In this document: positions 1 through 10,701 of the stretch, piece by piece
Numbering within the stretch: position 1 is the stretch's first letter
Layout of the letters: every line of letters begins with the position of its first letter
Assembly: GCA_037127315.1 (NCBI GenBank)
Contig: JBBBDQ010001936.1
Span: forward strand, 352,501-416,500
DNA length: 64,000 bases
Direction of reading: 5' to 3'
Source: Ascarosepion bandense
Lineage: Eukaryota > Mollusca > Cephalopoda > Sepiida > Sepiidae
Notes under the pieces: model-generated
Told to the model about the DNA's origin: nothing
Databases searched by the model: none
Seen by the model: only the letters and a program-made list of their open reading frames with translations
Position numbers and translations under genes: made by a program

Positions 1-142
1 CCACCAGTGTTTCCTTCCTTCTTTTCTACGACACACCCAGTTACCCTGTTACCCTGTTACCTGTTCCTCTTTTTCTTTTCTTTTTTTTTCGCACTCCTCT
101 TATGTAAACTCCAGCTCACCAGTGCCTTGCTTGGAGGGAAAT
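1..142 (+). mobile_element. 3' tail of a CR1/Jockey-like LINE, cut by window edge
   Basis: The stretch resembles the end of the LINE 3' UTR seen many times in this window: a pyrimidine-rich run, 'cctcttatgtaa', a 'caccagtg' block, then 'ccttgcttgg' and a short A-rich end. The usual 'ccccctgcgcatcagtggc' block is diverged. Only the last part is present, so no coding sequence can be judged. Confidence 0.5.
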
Positions 143-246
143 GACTATATATATATATATATATACAAGTATGGGTGGAATAATATTCCTTGTCCAAAGA
201 AACACTATTTTTAAAAAAGTGCTCAATACAAAGTAGAGCTAATAAT

Positions 247-597
247 ATTTATTCAGAAATTATGACATGGATATGTTAGAATATCACTACAAAAGTAGCT
301 ATTTTGTTTCGACATTTCTTATGTCTTGTCAAGTGATGTGGTTTATTTTAAATTGAATGCTTTTAAAAGGTTATAAACAAGCAAAACCCCTTTAATCAGG
401 GCGGCATTGCTCTGATTGGTCCACATGGTACACACAACGATGCCTCCCGGATTAAAGGGGTTTTGCTTGTTTATAACCTTTCAAAATCATTCAATTTAAA
501 ATAAACCACATCCCTTGACAAGACACAAGAAATGTCGAAACAAAATAGCTACTTTTGTAGTGATATAGTAACATATCCATGTTATAATTTCTGAATA

Positions 598-603
<6 letters not shown>
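247..603. repeat. Foldback element with ~150-bp inverted arms
   Basis: Bases 247-397 are closely repeated in reverse complement at 450-603, leaving a loop of about 52 bases. The outer ends read 'aatatttattcagaaatta' and its complement. Both sides are TA-rich, which suits TA-targeted insertion. There is no coding capacity. The 'cactacaaaagtagct' block in the arms recurs near 40.9 and 43.8 kb, so this belongs to a family. It is a MITE-like or foldback element of unknown autonomous partner. Confidence 0.85.

Positions 604-640
<37 letters not shown>
601..640. repeat. (TA)n microsatellite
   Basis: An uninterrupted TA run directly abuts the right arm of the foldback element. Confidence 0.9.
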
Positions 641-643
<3 letters not shown>

Positions 644-1239
644 GATTTACAACAACCACATTAACTACATTTGTCCGGCTATTAATCCATTTGTAAATAT
701 CGACAACAACATTCCTGTCTACATTCATAATATAAAAAAATAATGATCGATAATACAACTATTCTATACCAAGAAAACAACAAAAGCAAACTACAGATTC
801 TCGAGGCAATATTCATTAAAACACTTAAGCCGTCAATTAATAGAATCAGCTATGAATATTGTAGTAATGTTCTAAAATGTTTTTAAAAAGAACAATTTTT
901 TTCATGCTTTAACACGTGCATGACCATGACATTACAACATATAAAAAAATTCTATTTTGGATAATTTTCACATTTTAATGAACGCTAGCAATTTGTCAAC
1001 TGTTATATTTGAAGCAGAAAAATGTACAGTAACGACACGGTTTTCCGGTTACATTTGTTACCATAACTCACACCCATGAAGATGACCTCGGAAAGAGGTT
1101 GAAAGTACTTGAGTATGTTAAGAAATGAATGAAAATAACATATATCAACGCTTCAGCTCATTTCTGACATCTTTTAATTGTAATACGCGAAAGATTATCC
1201 GTGAGTATAAATGGATTTTATTAAAAATAAGCAAACATA
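641..1239. other. No gene seen; short TGAAGATG/GAAA stem motif
   Basis: AT-rich sequence without a recognisable gene or repeat. At about 1072-1112 it contains 'catgaagatg', a 5-bp stem (acctc/gaggt) and then 'tgaaag', an arrangement reminiscent of a hammerhead core and found in related form at 18.46 and 61.58 kb. Confidence 0.5.
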
Positions 1240-1822
1240 TTCTTTGCAATTTATTTAATCTGACATCCTCGACCGAATCCAACGGAGAATCTGTAATGCG
1301 ATAGATCCCGACTTGGCAGCTAGGATACAATCGCTTTCTCACCGACGCTGTGTGGCTTCCCTGTGTCTCTTCTACAAATATTTCACGGTTTCTGCTCCGA
1401 TGAACTCAGCTCACTGGCAGCCCGTATATATGAATTTCCTCGAGCCACAAGATTAGCAACTAGGTCCCTTTTACTGTGAAACCAATAAACTGTAAACGCA
1501 AATTCTACTCCAGCAGCTTCTTTTCTCGCACTTCTCGCCTGTGGAATTCTCTTCCGCATACTTGCTTTCCCGACAGTTACAATCTCCAAGAATTTATATG
1601 TGAAGTCAATAGTCATCTCCTACCTCACTAACTTACATCTTCTCTCTCATGCTTTTTTCTTCGTCCACCCCACTCTCATCAGTATTCTCTTCCTTCTCTT
1701 ACTCTCTTCCTGACACCCCCTGCAACTTCTCACTCCTCATAACATTTTTCCTATGTAACCCCCTGTACAAGAGTGGCAGTAAAAGGTCTTGCTTGGGGCG
1801 ACAAGATTATAAAAAAAAATGT
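1240..1822 (+). mobile_element. CR1/Jockey-like LINE fragment, end of ORF2 plus 3' UTR
   Basis: The frame matches the post-RT C-terminus shared by about a dozen copies here: 'IQRRICNAI', then 'LCLFYKYF', 'ATRLATRS', 'FFSRTSRLWNSLP' and 'NLQEFKCKVN' in the better copies. In this copy it is broken by frameshifts. The 3' UTR is pyrimidine-rich and ends 'cttgcttggggcgacaag' followed by an A-rich tail near 1812-1822. Upstream RT and endonuclease are absent (5' truncation). Clade assignment is by family resemblance only. Confidence 0.85.
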
Positions 1823-1979
1823 AAAGATTTATTGTTGTTATTATCAATATTACTTGCTTTTTGTTTGATATATTAAGTGTTCATAATTGTATTTGTGTCG
1901 CGGCACGTGTTTCGAATCTAAAGTTGACTCCCTTCAGGCGAATAAACTTCTGACTTTACATATCGAGATCCGTTTGTTT

Positions 1980-2356
1980 TTTTGATGGCCAAACTATTGC
2001 GTATAAATAGATAAGTATATATATATATATATATATATATATCAAAATGAATAAGAACGAAGAAAATGATAACAACATTCAAAACATTACTTTAAGACAG
2101 AGCTCAATACAAAAATACAGCATTGAATATTTATTATTAGTTATCAGTTTAGAATATGTTCAAACTACAAACTACTACAAAATTGTACATTTTGTAGTAT
2201 TTTGTAGTTTGCACATGTTCTAACGTAATAATTAATAATAATAATAATAATATATATATATATTGTAACTAAGTTGTTGAACTCGTAGGTTTATTTACCT
2301 TTTGTTCATGCATTTACTTTTATAAAGAGTGCTCGATACAAATGTAGAGCGTTATA

Positions 2357-2410
<54 letters not shown>
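1980..2410. repeat. (TA)n tracts flanking a short palindromic repeat
   Basis: TA runs lie at about 2017-2041, 2250-2264 and 2360-2409. Between them, 2092-2240 holds a 'gctcaatac' hairpin motif and a palindrome whose arms read 'acatgttc' and 'gaatatgttcaaactacaaa'. The block before it (2045-2090) resembles 24.92-24.98 kb. No coding content. Confidence 0.6.
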
Positions 2411-2413
<3 letters not shown>

Positions 2414-2648
2414 TTCTGGCCCTGTACAGAGAACCGACCTTCTTAGCAGCGGATTTAGCTATGGATTCTATGTAGACATTCCACTTGAGGTCTGTTGTGA
2501 GAGTTATTTTCTCAGTCCGTATCCAAAAGTAAACAAAGTATTTATTTATTTATCTGTGAGAATTTTATCACTTTAATCCGTATTTTTAGTGGACACTCAT
2601 ATAAAGGAAGCATTTTCTTAAATATGTGCTTCCACTAAAATTACTAAA

Positions 2649-2710
<62 letters not shown>

Positions 2711-2920
2711 TTTATTTAAATGCTTCCTTTATATGAGTGTCCACTAAAAATACGGATTAAAGTGATAAAATTCTCACAGATAAATAAATAAATACTTTGT
2801 TTACTTTTGGATACGAAACTGAGAAAATAACTCTCACAACAGAACTCAAGTGGGATGTCTTCATAGAATCCATAGCTAAATCCGCTGCTAAGAAGTTCGG
2901 TTCTCTGTGCAGGGCCAGAA
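2414..2920. repeat. Large inverted duplication around (TA)n
   Basis: Bases 2414-2654 reappear in reverse complement at 2706-2920. The outer parts of both arms carry the same LINE fragment, and the centre is a pure TA run (2655-2705). The left arm has about 28 extra bases near its inner end. By eye the arms are well over 90% alike, so the transcript or single strand could form a long hairpin. Confidence 0.9.
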
Positions 2921-2998
2921 CGTTTTTCCCATCTGAAACAATTCTTCACATATATAAATCTACCATCCGCCCGTACATTGAATACTACAGCCATAAAA
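2800..2998 (+). pseudogene. CR1/Jockey-like LINE ORF2 fragment
   Basis: The frame contains 'IESIAKSAAKKFGSLCRA', then 'FFPSETILHIYKSTIRPYIEY', which is the segment just after the RT domain in this family. It breaks off after 'EYYSHKK'. Part of it also forms the right arm of the inverted duplication, so this LINE piece was duplicated in inverted form. Confidence 0.75.
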
Positions 2999-2999
2999 A

Positions 3000-3275
3000 A
3001 ATATATGATAATTTATGTCTTTTAGAAAAAAAAGTATTATCTTAAAACAGTTAACGAGTCCTAATTTATTTAACAAATTGAATGTGAATTGATTATTAAA
3101 CGCAAACATAGAAAGAAATATCTGCTTAAATACGTTGACACGGATTAATATAGATTTTTTTGTATAGACCTTTTACATTATCATTATTAATTGTTTCTTT
3201 TGTTTTCCATTAAACTAAAAACAAGGAATTCCTCTTGACCAAAAAGCCTTTTCTTTGTCTATGTGCCCTCTCCTT
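3000..3275. other. No gene or repeat recognised
   Basis: AT-rich sequence of high A/T variability with many stops in all frames. I see nothing that matches other parts of the window. Confidence 0.5.
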
Positions 3276-3375
3276 TCAGAACGTAGGCGATCATGGCTTT
3301 TCACATCTTCCTATCCCCGGTGGCTCTTAGCACGCTTTCTCCTGTTACACCACCCAAACCCCGTTCTGTCATCTA
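3276..3375 (-). mobile_element. RTE-like LINE 3' fragment (short)
   Basis: On the minus strand the end is the RTE-like tail seen in full at 3514-3962: a 'GxxxxMIAYVLKG' equivalent followed by 'gggcacat'. Only about 100 bp remain, followed by 138 bp of unassigned sequence and then a longer copy in the same orientation. Confidence 0.65.
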
Positions 3376-3513
3376 CTAGCTCAAGCCCATAAATCTAGAA
3401 TATAAACGTATAGAAACTAAATAAGGGATCAGTTTATATATTGAACATAGTATAGAATTAATCCCCCATTTTATACCCACATTATAATTTCTTATAAACA
3501 TTTGGCATCTATA

Positions 3514-3962
3514 TTCTTCTTCTATGTGCCCTGTCCTTTCAGGACTTAGGCGATCATGGCTTTTCACATCTTCCTATCCCTGGTGGCTCTTAGCACGCTT
3601 TCTTCTGTTACACCACGCAACCCTCGCTCCATCATCCACATGATCAGGCTCTTTAAATATGTTATCCGCTGCTTTCTTCTGTCTCGTTTCCCCTCTATCT
3701 GGCCTGGTATAAGCTTTCTTTTCTCACTACAAGTCGCAGAAACTTTAGCTGTCTCTTCCTGATGCTCAGTATTAATTTCCTTTTCGTTTCCATCCTCTCC
3801 AAAATTTCATCATTGCACACATGCTCTATCCATGATATTCTCAGCATCCTTCTGTAGAACCACATATCAGTTGCTTCAAGTTTTTCCTGTATCTTCGATG
3901 ATATTGTCAAGCAAAAGGTACAATGCGTATAACTTCGCTCCAAAATTATTCTATCTATTAAT
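3514..3962 (-). pseudogene. RTE-like LINE ORF2 C-terminus
   Basis: The minus strand encodes 'EKLEATDMWFYRRMLRIS', 'EHVCNDEILERMETKRKL' and 'IRKRQLKFLRLVVRKE', the domain after the RT in this family, then the charged 'RQR' segment and the 3' end near 3514. The open frame covers only 3695-3943, with frameshifts on both sides. It is 5' truncated and has no RT core. Confidence 0.8.
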
Positions 3963-3989
3963 GTAGCTTTTAAGATATTACATTGCAGT

Positions 3990-4740
3990 TTCAGTTTTAA
4001 CTTTTAACTGTAGTGGCCTCGGCTATACTTGATGAATTTGCCTTGTGCCAAACACGACCGAAGTCCCCACTATTTAAAGTATGAATTGAATGAATTGTTG
4101 GAAAAATGAAAGTATTTTGTTTGTAAAATAAGTGTAATTTCATTAATAGAACTGGAATTTGTAAGAAAAAATTACTCAAATAGAAAATGTATGTAGTTAA
4201 TTATTTTGTCTGAGTGAAATGTTCCAATATAAAAATGCACGTGGTTCCAGAGAGCTTGTACTAGTAGTACAACGCATGTATGTAAAAAGATCAATCAGTT
4301 TCAGTCAGTTAAGTGCCATACGCGATACACGCTTGGGCGATCATGTCTCGAAAGAGACATGACTGACTGGGCAGAAGATTATCCCGCAGTAGGTTGCCAT
4401 TGCTTTCTGCGGTAGACTGTTGCCGACCAAGGTTATAGAACCCAATCTGTCCTGCTATTTAATCCATAACTGGAAGGAAGAGACGGATTCATACCTTTCC
4501 CAAGGGTATTTGCGCGTAAGCGAATACAATGGATTCAACTGGAATTCGAACCCGGCTACCCGGTTTCTCGTTCCGAGCCGATATCCACTGTACTACAACG
4601 CACATCCTTCAGTTTACTTAACTTATAAAGTCTGTTTTCTCTTCCCTTTTCTGTTAAGTTGGCTACAGGTTGAGAAAGAAATTGAAACAAAGAAATTGTA
4701 CTGAGTGGGCTTTAGTTTTACGAGTCACTTGAAATTGTTC
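3990..4740 (-). repeat. Dispersed repeat J, copy 1, carrying a SINE
   Basis: With the SINE at 4302-4608 removed, the sequence matches in reverse complement the repeat at about 14405-15180. Shared blocks include 'cacttattttacaaacaaaa', 'tttcatttttccaac' and 'gtgtttggcacaaggc'. It lacks the SINE that interrupts the other copy, so each copy supplies the empty site for the other. No coding capacity and no clear terminal repeats. Confidence 0.8.
4302..4608 (-). mobile_element. tRNA-derived SINE, full length
   Basis: Reading on the minus strand it starts at the 'gtgcgttgtrgtgcagtgg' head (A-box-like), followed by a B-box-like 'gggttcgaattcc' block, the 'attaatccgtctcttcc' body, the 'ctaccgcagaaagcaatggc' block, a small hairpin and the tail 'cacttaactgactg'. 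It is flanked by direct repeats TCAGTTT (4295-4301 and 4609-4615), the hallmark of LINE-driven retroposition. The pre-insertion site survives in the paralogous repeat at 14495-14510. Confidence 0.92.
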
Positions 4741-5104
4741 TGTTGTTGTTGTTGTTGTATTTGGCGCCGTGAAAGGAAGAAAAGAAAATTGGAAATAAAT
4801 GTAGAATGAATGTATTTCGGCGACACATGATCTCGGCAGGAAGTTTCTTCCTTACATTTTCGAGCTGCTTCAGACACCGCTCCCATTTTGACTGATTTTG
4901 ACCGGTAAAGGAACGTGGTTAAGTAATGAATTTTAGTCATATTACCTGCTCCATTTTCTTAGGTGTTACGTTTGAGTTTGAGTTTTGTTTAACGGCATAT
5001 CAACTTCTGTAGGTTATTTAATGCCAAAAAAGTGTAGTTTTAAAGTATTTTTTATAATGTTCGGTTATAGGGAAAAGGGTTGAGTTAGTCAGATTTTAAT
5101 AATT
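4741..5104. other. No gene seen
   Basis: Contains a short (GTT)n run at 4740-4757. The block 'ggttatttaatgcc' near 5013 recurs around 25.70 and 30.75 kb and may be a minor repeat. Nothing else recognised. Confidence 0.45.
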
Positions 5105-5162
5105 GTGCGTTGTGGTACAGTGGATATCGGCTTGGAACGAGAAACCGGGGAGCCGATATCAT
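5105..5162 (+). mobile_element. SINE head only, truncated
   Basis: Bases match the first ~55 positions of the tRNA-derived SINE, including 'gtggatatcggct' and 'cggggagccga', and stop before the body. R2/R4-like LINE sequence begins right after it. Confidence 0.8.
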
Positions 5163-5179
5163 TGTAAGCGATACAAAGA

Positions 5180-6154
5180 ATGTTTTTCAGAGAAATAGAC
5201 AAACAAAAAAATGAAGTGACACCCTACCATCAACAATGGAAGAGGTTATACATAGAGAAAAATATGGGCTAAAGAACATAAGGAAACAGTTGATAGGATT
5301 ACGCAAGAGACAAAACGCATGAAAAATAAAACAGAACAAACACGGGAAGGAATTCCCAAAAAGGATGTTTAATGTGCACTGAAAAAACATATAACTGGAA
5401 ATCTTCAGATGTAGATAAAAATCCTGCATTTTGGTTCTATTATCTAAATACAGCACACAAAAACTATTTAAATAATTTCAAGAAATAGTCAATGATCTTA
5501 CTAAAGCATGGGTAACCAAAATAATTATTTTCTTCTACCCAAGAACGGTGACACTAGTGTCCCCAAAAAACTACAGACCAGTCACATGTCTTCCTATTAT
5601 TTACAAACTGTGGACATCTATTCTGATGAAGTATACATATTTCTTCTAAGAAAATAATTACATACTATCTCTTGAACAATAGGATGAAAACGTCGCTCTT
5701 ACAGATGTCAAAATAAATCAGTACTAAGAAAAATCTCAGTAATGTCTTGATAGATTACTGTTAAGCATTCGATAGGGTTCACCATTCATAGATCTTAAAG
5801 TATTTAAATATATAAAAGGTATCCTCCATCGTCATTAATTTCATAAAACAAAGTAGGTCGATATGAAAAGCAAACTCTTCATGTCAGTAATATAAAAAGA
5901 ATCTATAAGACTCGTGAAATAAAAACCAACAGAGGAAAATTTCAAGGTGATTTTTGTCTTCCTTACTCCCTAATAGCATTAACTAGACAACTTAACTGGA
6001 TGGAATATGGCTATAAGATATATCAAAAGAAAATAAACCACCTATTTTATATGGATGACTAAAAGTGACATGTTAGGAATGACAGTGAGCTGGAAGGTCT
6101 TCTGAAAAAGTAAAATGTTTCAGTAATGACACTGTAACGTAATTCAGTTGGGAT
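5180..6154 (+). pseudogene. R2/R4-like LINE, 5' part of a copy split by an insertion
   Basis: The sequence parallels 7690-8765 of the better preserved copy, with the same order: a basic linker, 'LPKNGDT', the RT finger region, the 'DYxKAF' region, 'FQGD', and the 'HLFYMDD' equivalent at about 6040-6060 where the frame reads through a stop. Many frameshifts remain. It ends at 6154 in the target-site copy of the LTR-like element and resumes at 7062, so the two parts were one element. Confidence 0.8.
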
Positions 6155-7061
6155 TGTAGTGGATAAGAAATTAAGAATTAAAATCAACCTTCTTCTTCAC
6201 TTTTACAAAAATTCACAATGACGTGTGAAATCCTAGTTTTTTCCCAAATAGAAAAAAAAATTGACCATGTGCTTAAATAAAAAGTAGAAACCGGATTTTG
6301 CAATAAGATGCATCATCCAAAGGCTGATGTAGACCGTCTATACATACCCTGTAAAGAAAGTGGAAGAGGTCTTATTCAGCTGGAATTGTCCTACAAGACA
6401 ACAACTATTGGCTTGCTAACATACATAGAAACAACAAAGGATTGGATGATACAATTAGTAAGTTAAACTGATGTTCTGATCAATGGAAGCGACTTGAAAA
6501 ACTAAAGGGACTTGGTGATCAAGTGCGAAAATCTAAATGACAATAGAAGGTTCTGATCAGAGTCAGTCAGTCACTCAGATGGGAGCAGCGAGAAACACAG
6601 CTAAAATTTAACTAGAGAAGCTTCGAGCCAACTCGGACATTCGTCTTTTTTCTCTTTCCTTCTCTCATGCTGATTCTTTTTACTTCTTTTTCTCCATCCA
6701 AAGACATTCCTACTGAATACATACATACATGCATACATACATAAGTACGCATACACTCTTTGAACAAATTACTACTACGAACATTTTCTACACTCTTGAT
6801 ACCCTTAAATCATTACTTGTTTCTTATTGAACATTAATTTCTACGAAGTCTTGTTATTCTTTATTTTTAATTAATTTCTATTGTAACATGAAAAATGTAT
6901 ATTTTTATTCTTACACAATTCCACACATTCCAAACAACTAACCTTTTGATGAAAACCTTCTAATGATAATTCTGGCTAAAACCTGTAAGCTGTAGGGAGT
7001 TTGGTTATATATGACACAAGGCCAAATTTTAAAAAATATTAGCCATCTCCCTACAGCTACA
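6155..7061 (+). mobile_element. LTR-like insertion K1 (candidate solo LTR)
   Basis: The 907-bp insertion begins TGTAG and ends CTACA, with a 4-bp direct repeat GGAT on both sides (6151-6154, 7062-7065). A second copy lies at 22055-22734 with its own 4-bp repeat. TG..CA ends, short terminal inverted bases and a 4-bp target duplication are typical of LTRs, and no coding sequence is present. A (CATA)n stretch near 6719-6745 makes this copy longer. A DNA transposon with similar ends is the alternative. Confidence 0.65.
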
Positions 7062-7521
7062 GGATAAATATCCTAATGCCACAATTGTACAAGAATTACA
7101 ACAACAAACTTCCTCTATTAGACTAGACTCTAGAGTAGCAATCAAAGAATAACAGCAAGAAGAAACTTATAAGTACCTCGATACTTATAAGACCGGAAAA
7201 CCGAAATATAAAAAAGTGGAAATTCAAAACAAAATAGTACTAGTCATAGTAGGTGCGCTTGGAATTATAAAAAATAGAACAAAACAACACATTGAAAGAA
7301 TCCCTGGAAACCCCAGCTTAAGACATATACAAAACATTGTCATATTAAGTACAGCCCACACACTAAGGAGAACTTTGTCTATGTAATGCTAAGGATTATG
7401 GGGAAGATAGAAAAAACATAAAATGGAGCCATAACAACACGCCACGACCTGCCTTAGGTCTTCCCTCAGACTTGGTTGGTAGTGTGACCATAGCAGAAAT
7501 CGAAATATGATTAAAAATGAC

Positions 7522-7523
<2 letters not shown>
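7062..7523 (+). pseudogene. R2/R4-like LINE, 3' part of the split copy
   Basis: It continues the RT frame interrupted at 6154 ('IQETSS'-like segment), then 'EETYKYLD', 'IVGALGIIKN' and 'ILSTAHTLRR', the conserved C-terminal region of this family, and a 3' UTR that matches 8874-8985. It ends in 'aaaaatgaca' and an (ATA)n tail. Confidence 0.8.

Positions 7524-7562
<39 letters not shown>
7524..7562. repeat. (ATA)n tail-associated microsatellite
   Basis: About 13 trinucleotide units follow the LINE 3' end directly, probably its terminal tail. Confidence 0.85.
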
Positions 7563-7564
<2 letters not shown>

Positions 7565-7599
7565 ATAAAAATACAATATTAGAAATGAAAATGAAGTCC

Positions 7600-8990
7600 T
7601 ATCAACTAAGCAAAAAATTAAGCAAAAAATACAACTGAAGGCTCAAAGAATAAGACGCTATGAGAAAAGATCAAGATTTTACAGACAAAACAAGATTTTT
7701 CAAACCGATGCAAAGATATTTTACAGGGAAATATGTAAAAAAAAAAAGAACTGAAGTGACAGTCCCTCCCACGAATGGAAGGAGTTACACAGTTCTGGGA
7801 AAAGATATGGGCTTGCCCTAAAGAACATAACAGAAGTAGATTGGATTGCACAAGAGATAGAACGAATCAAAAATAAACCAGGACAGACATGGGCTGGAAT
7901 TACAGAAGAGGATGTTAAATTTGCACTAAAAAAAAGCACACAATTGGAAATTTCCAGGTATAGATAAAATTCCTAACTTTTGGCTACATTATTTAAATAC
8001 AGCACATAAAAAACTAGCCAAAGATCTTCAAGAAATGGTTGACGATCCCACTAAAATTCCTGCATGGATGACCAAAGAAATTACATTTCTTCTACCCAAG
8101 AATGGTGACACAAACAACCCGAAAAACAACAGACTAATTACATGCTTCCGACAACATATAAACTACTAACATCTATTTTAACAAAACAGACATATTTATT
8201 CTTAGAAAGAAATGACATGATACCGCTTGAACAAAAAGGGTACAAACGTGGATGTTATGGATGCAAAGACCAATTGCTAATTAACAAAATGATCCTGGAA
8301 AACTGCTACAGTACAAAGAAAAATCTGAGTACTGCCTGGATAGATTATCGTAAGGCATTCGATATTGTGCCACATTCCTGGATTTTAAAGACTTTAAATA
8401 TATACAAGATATCACCCGTCATCATCAATTTCATCAAACAGTGCATGTCTATATGGAAAACAACCCTTTACCTCAATCATATAAATGGAACCTATAAGTC
8501 TGATGAAATAAACATCAAAAGAGGTATATTTCAAGGTGATTCTTTGTCTCCATTACTATTCTGCATATCATTAATAGCACTAAGCAGTCAACTTAATAAG
8601 ACAGAATGTGGTTATAAAATAGGCCAAAAGAAAATAAGCCATCTATTTTACATGGATGACTTAAAGTTATATGCTAAGAATGATAATGAGCTGGAAGGTC
8701 TTCTGCAAACTGTAAAATGCTTCAGCGAAGACATTGGAATTAAATTCAATTTGAATAAATGTGCTAAAGCTACAGTTTTACGTGGATCAATACAAGAAAC
8801 ATCCTCAATTAGCTTAGACCCTGCTGTAACAATAAAAGAATTGAAACCAGAAGAAGCTTATAAATAGAAAAAAAACATGAAACGGAGTCATCACACACTA
8901 CGACCGGTCTTAGGTTTTCCTGCAGACTTGGTAGGTAGTGCGACCATAGCAGAAATTGAATTATGATGAAAAATGACATAAAAGTAATTA
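7600..8990 (+). mobile_element. R2/R4-like LINE copy with internal deletion
   Basis: The copy runs from the linker upstream of the RT to the 3' UTR. The RT frame is followed almost at once by the 3' UTR block ('agcagaaattgaattatgat', compare 7495-7515), so the segment holding 'IVGALGIIKN' in the neighbouring copy is missing. Endonuclease and 5' end are absent. It lies in the same orientation as the first copy and 40 bp downstream of it, which suggests tandem duplication or repeated targeting. Confidence 0.75.
8142..8867 (+). pseudogene. Reverse transcriptase domain of R2/R4-like LINE
   Basis: The longest open reading frame in the window, 241 codons, encodes the RT fingers and palm. Residues 65-74 read AWIDYRKAFD (first catalytic aspartate), 128-140 GIFQGDSLSPLLF, and 169-173 FYMDD (catalytic aspartate pair). 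'GCKDQLLINKMILENC' at 40-55 is typical of the same group. The first methionine is only the first in the frame: homology extends upstream in another frame (7690-8140), so a frameshift precedes it. The thumb and C-terminal domain are lost. I place it near the R2/R4 lineages by motif resemblance; the exact clade is uncertain. Confidence 0.85.
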
Positions 8991-9702
8991 TAGTAATGAA
9001 GAGAGTTAATCAGGTTTCGGACTGAAAATCGATATCTGCTAATGTTTTAATCTTTCCATTCTTCTCCATTTGACATATTTACTTCATTTTTTTCAGAAAC
9101 TCTTCTCTTCGTCTGCGCAAGAAACAATATTCATGAGCAACCAAAAGGACAATTCTTAAATTCTTTGTAGACGTTACCATGTTCGCTATTCCCGTGATCA
9201 TCCGCCATCCCAATGATCTATAGAGAACCCGCCTATTTTTTTCCTGATAAAAGACAGCTGTAGTTTGGTTAGGCGACTTCTTCGGCAGCAAAGGCTAGAA
9301 TTACATTTCGATACGCTTTTTCTGCACTTTGAGTGCAAGTCGGAATAATAATGTTATACTCTTTTGTATGTAACCGTTTTTTTTTTTCGCTCTTTTATTT
9401 TATGATTTTTCAAAATATGAATCATATGATTTCGACGAAACTAACGGGATGCGTTGTTTCTTTTTATAATCGTTCAGAAACACAACACCCTATATCTTGA
9501 AATCTATTTCAGAAGAATAATTCAGATTTTTGAGGATTTTCTGCGATTCCGAAAGAAAGAAGAACATTTATATATTTTATTGTTTCCATGTCTTCCTCTA
9601 TTTTTAATTTTTCTGTGTATGAATCCACAATCACACATACACACATTGAGTTGATAATATTTAGCGCTAAGTGAGTTGTTTTTAAGTGATTTGATTGATA
9701 AA
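8991..9702. other. No gene seen
   Basis: Mixed-composition sequence with no matching repeat elsewhere in the window and no frame that looks coding. A poly-T run lies near 9379-9388. Confidence 0.5.
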
Positions 9703-9703
9703 A

Positions 9704-10073
9704 CTAGCAGTATAGCCCGGCCTTGCTCGGGTGTAATGAAAACTTTTATATATATATTATCGATTTTCTGCACTATTGTAAGAACTGCAACCTTGAAACT
9801 TCTGAATATCGTTTCTTATGTCTTTGTCTATGAGTGTATCAAATTTGATTAAAATCGGACCACTCTTTCTATGGCCGATCTTTTCGATTATCGATTTTCA
9901 ATAGTTATTTAGGGTACATCGACACAAAACCTAGCTAAGAACACTCGCAGAAGCTTATATTACAACTGTGTAAATTTTCAAGAAAATCGGTTCAGCGATT
10001 TTTAACTCTATAGATAACGGGTACACACTCACAGACAGACACACACAAAGTTCCATTTATAAATAAGTTTAGA
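9704..10073 (-). mobile_element. Helitron-like element, both ends, internally deleted
   Basis: The minus strand begins 'TCTAAACTTATTTATAAA' near 10073 and ends in the Helitron-type 3' terminus: a GC hairpin ('cccgagcaaggccggg') then 'ctatactgctag' at 9704-9716. The middle shares the 'gaaaatcgataatcg' block with the other copies. It lacks the central ~330 bp found in the copy ending at 63702. Non-autonomous. Confidence 0.85.
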
Positions 10074-10525
10074 TTAGATTATATATATTTTGGCAATCAG
10101 GTTCTCAATTGTACAGTGCTCGGTATTGGGGTTGAGTTTGAGCGTTGATTAGCACAAAGAGTTCGCCCCTTTAACTGCGCAGAATCATGGTTTGCAAACC
10201 AGCCCTGAAGAGTGAGAATATCGTGACTGTGTTCTCACAAAACTCGAGATCGGCATGATCCTGCTCAGTTAAAGTGACAAATTCTAACTGTTTATATATA
10301 TCAGAGCTCATCAGGACGGTTCGACATCCGATTGCTTTTAGCCAGGATTGAAACGACGATTCTACCTCTGAGTTATGGGTAGACTTTTAGCGTGTTATGT
10401 ACACACGCCAGTAGCGGAGAGTGTTCTAATCCATTAATGAATGAACGATGCGTAGATGCTAGAATAGCTACAGTTTTTTCAAAGCCAAAAATTCTTCCAG
10501 AGTGCTCAATCAGGGTGTAAAAGCG

Positions 10526-10568
<43 letters not shown>

Positions 10569-10700
10569 AATACGTCGATTAATGCTCATTCGAACATTGC
10601 CTTTTCGATTAGTCCGCTCAAATTTATATGCTAATATTCGATTAGTACATACGTAAGACTGGATTAGTGCGATAAAATATTCTACAATTTATCAAGAGTA
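10074..10700. other. Unassigned; imperfect hairpin and (TA)n
   Basis: An imperfect inverted repeat pairs 10171-10190 with 10255-10274, enclosing a second small stem (tgagaa/ttctca). A 'gctcaatc' hairpin motif at 10502 precedes a TA run at 10527-10566. No gene. Confidence 0.5.
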
Positions 10701-10701
10701 T

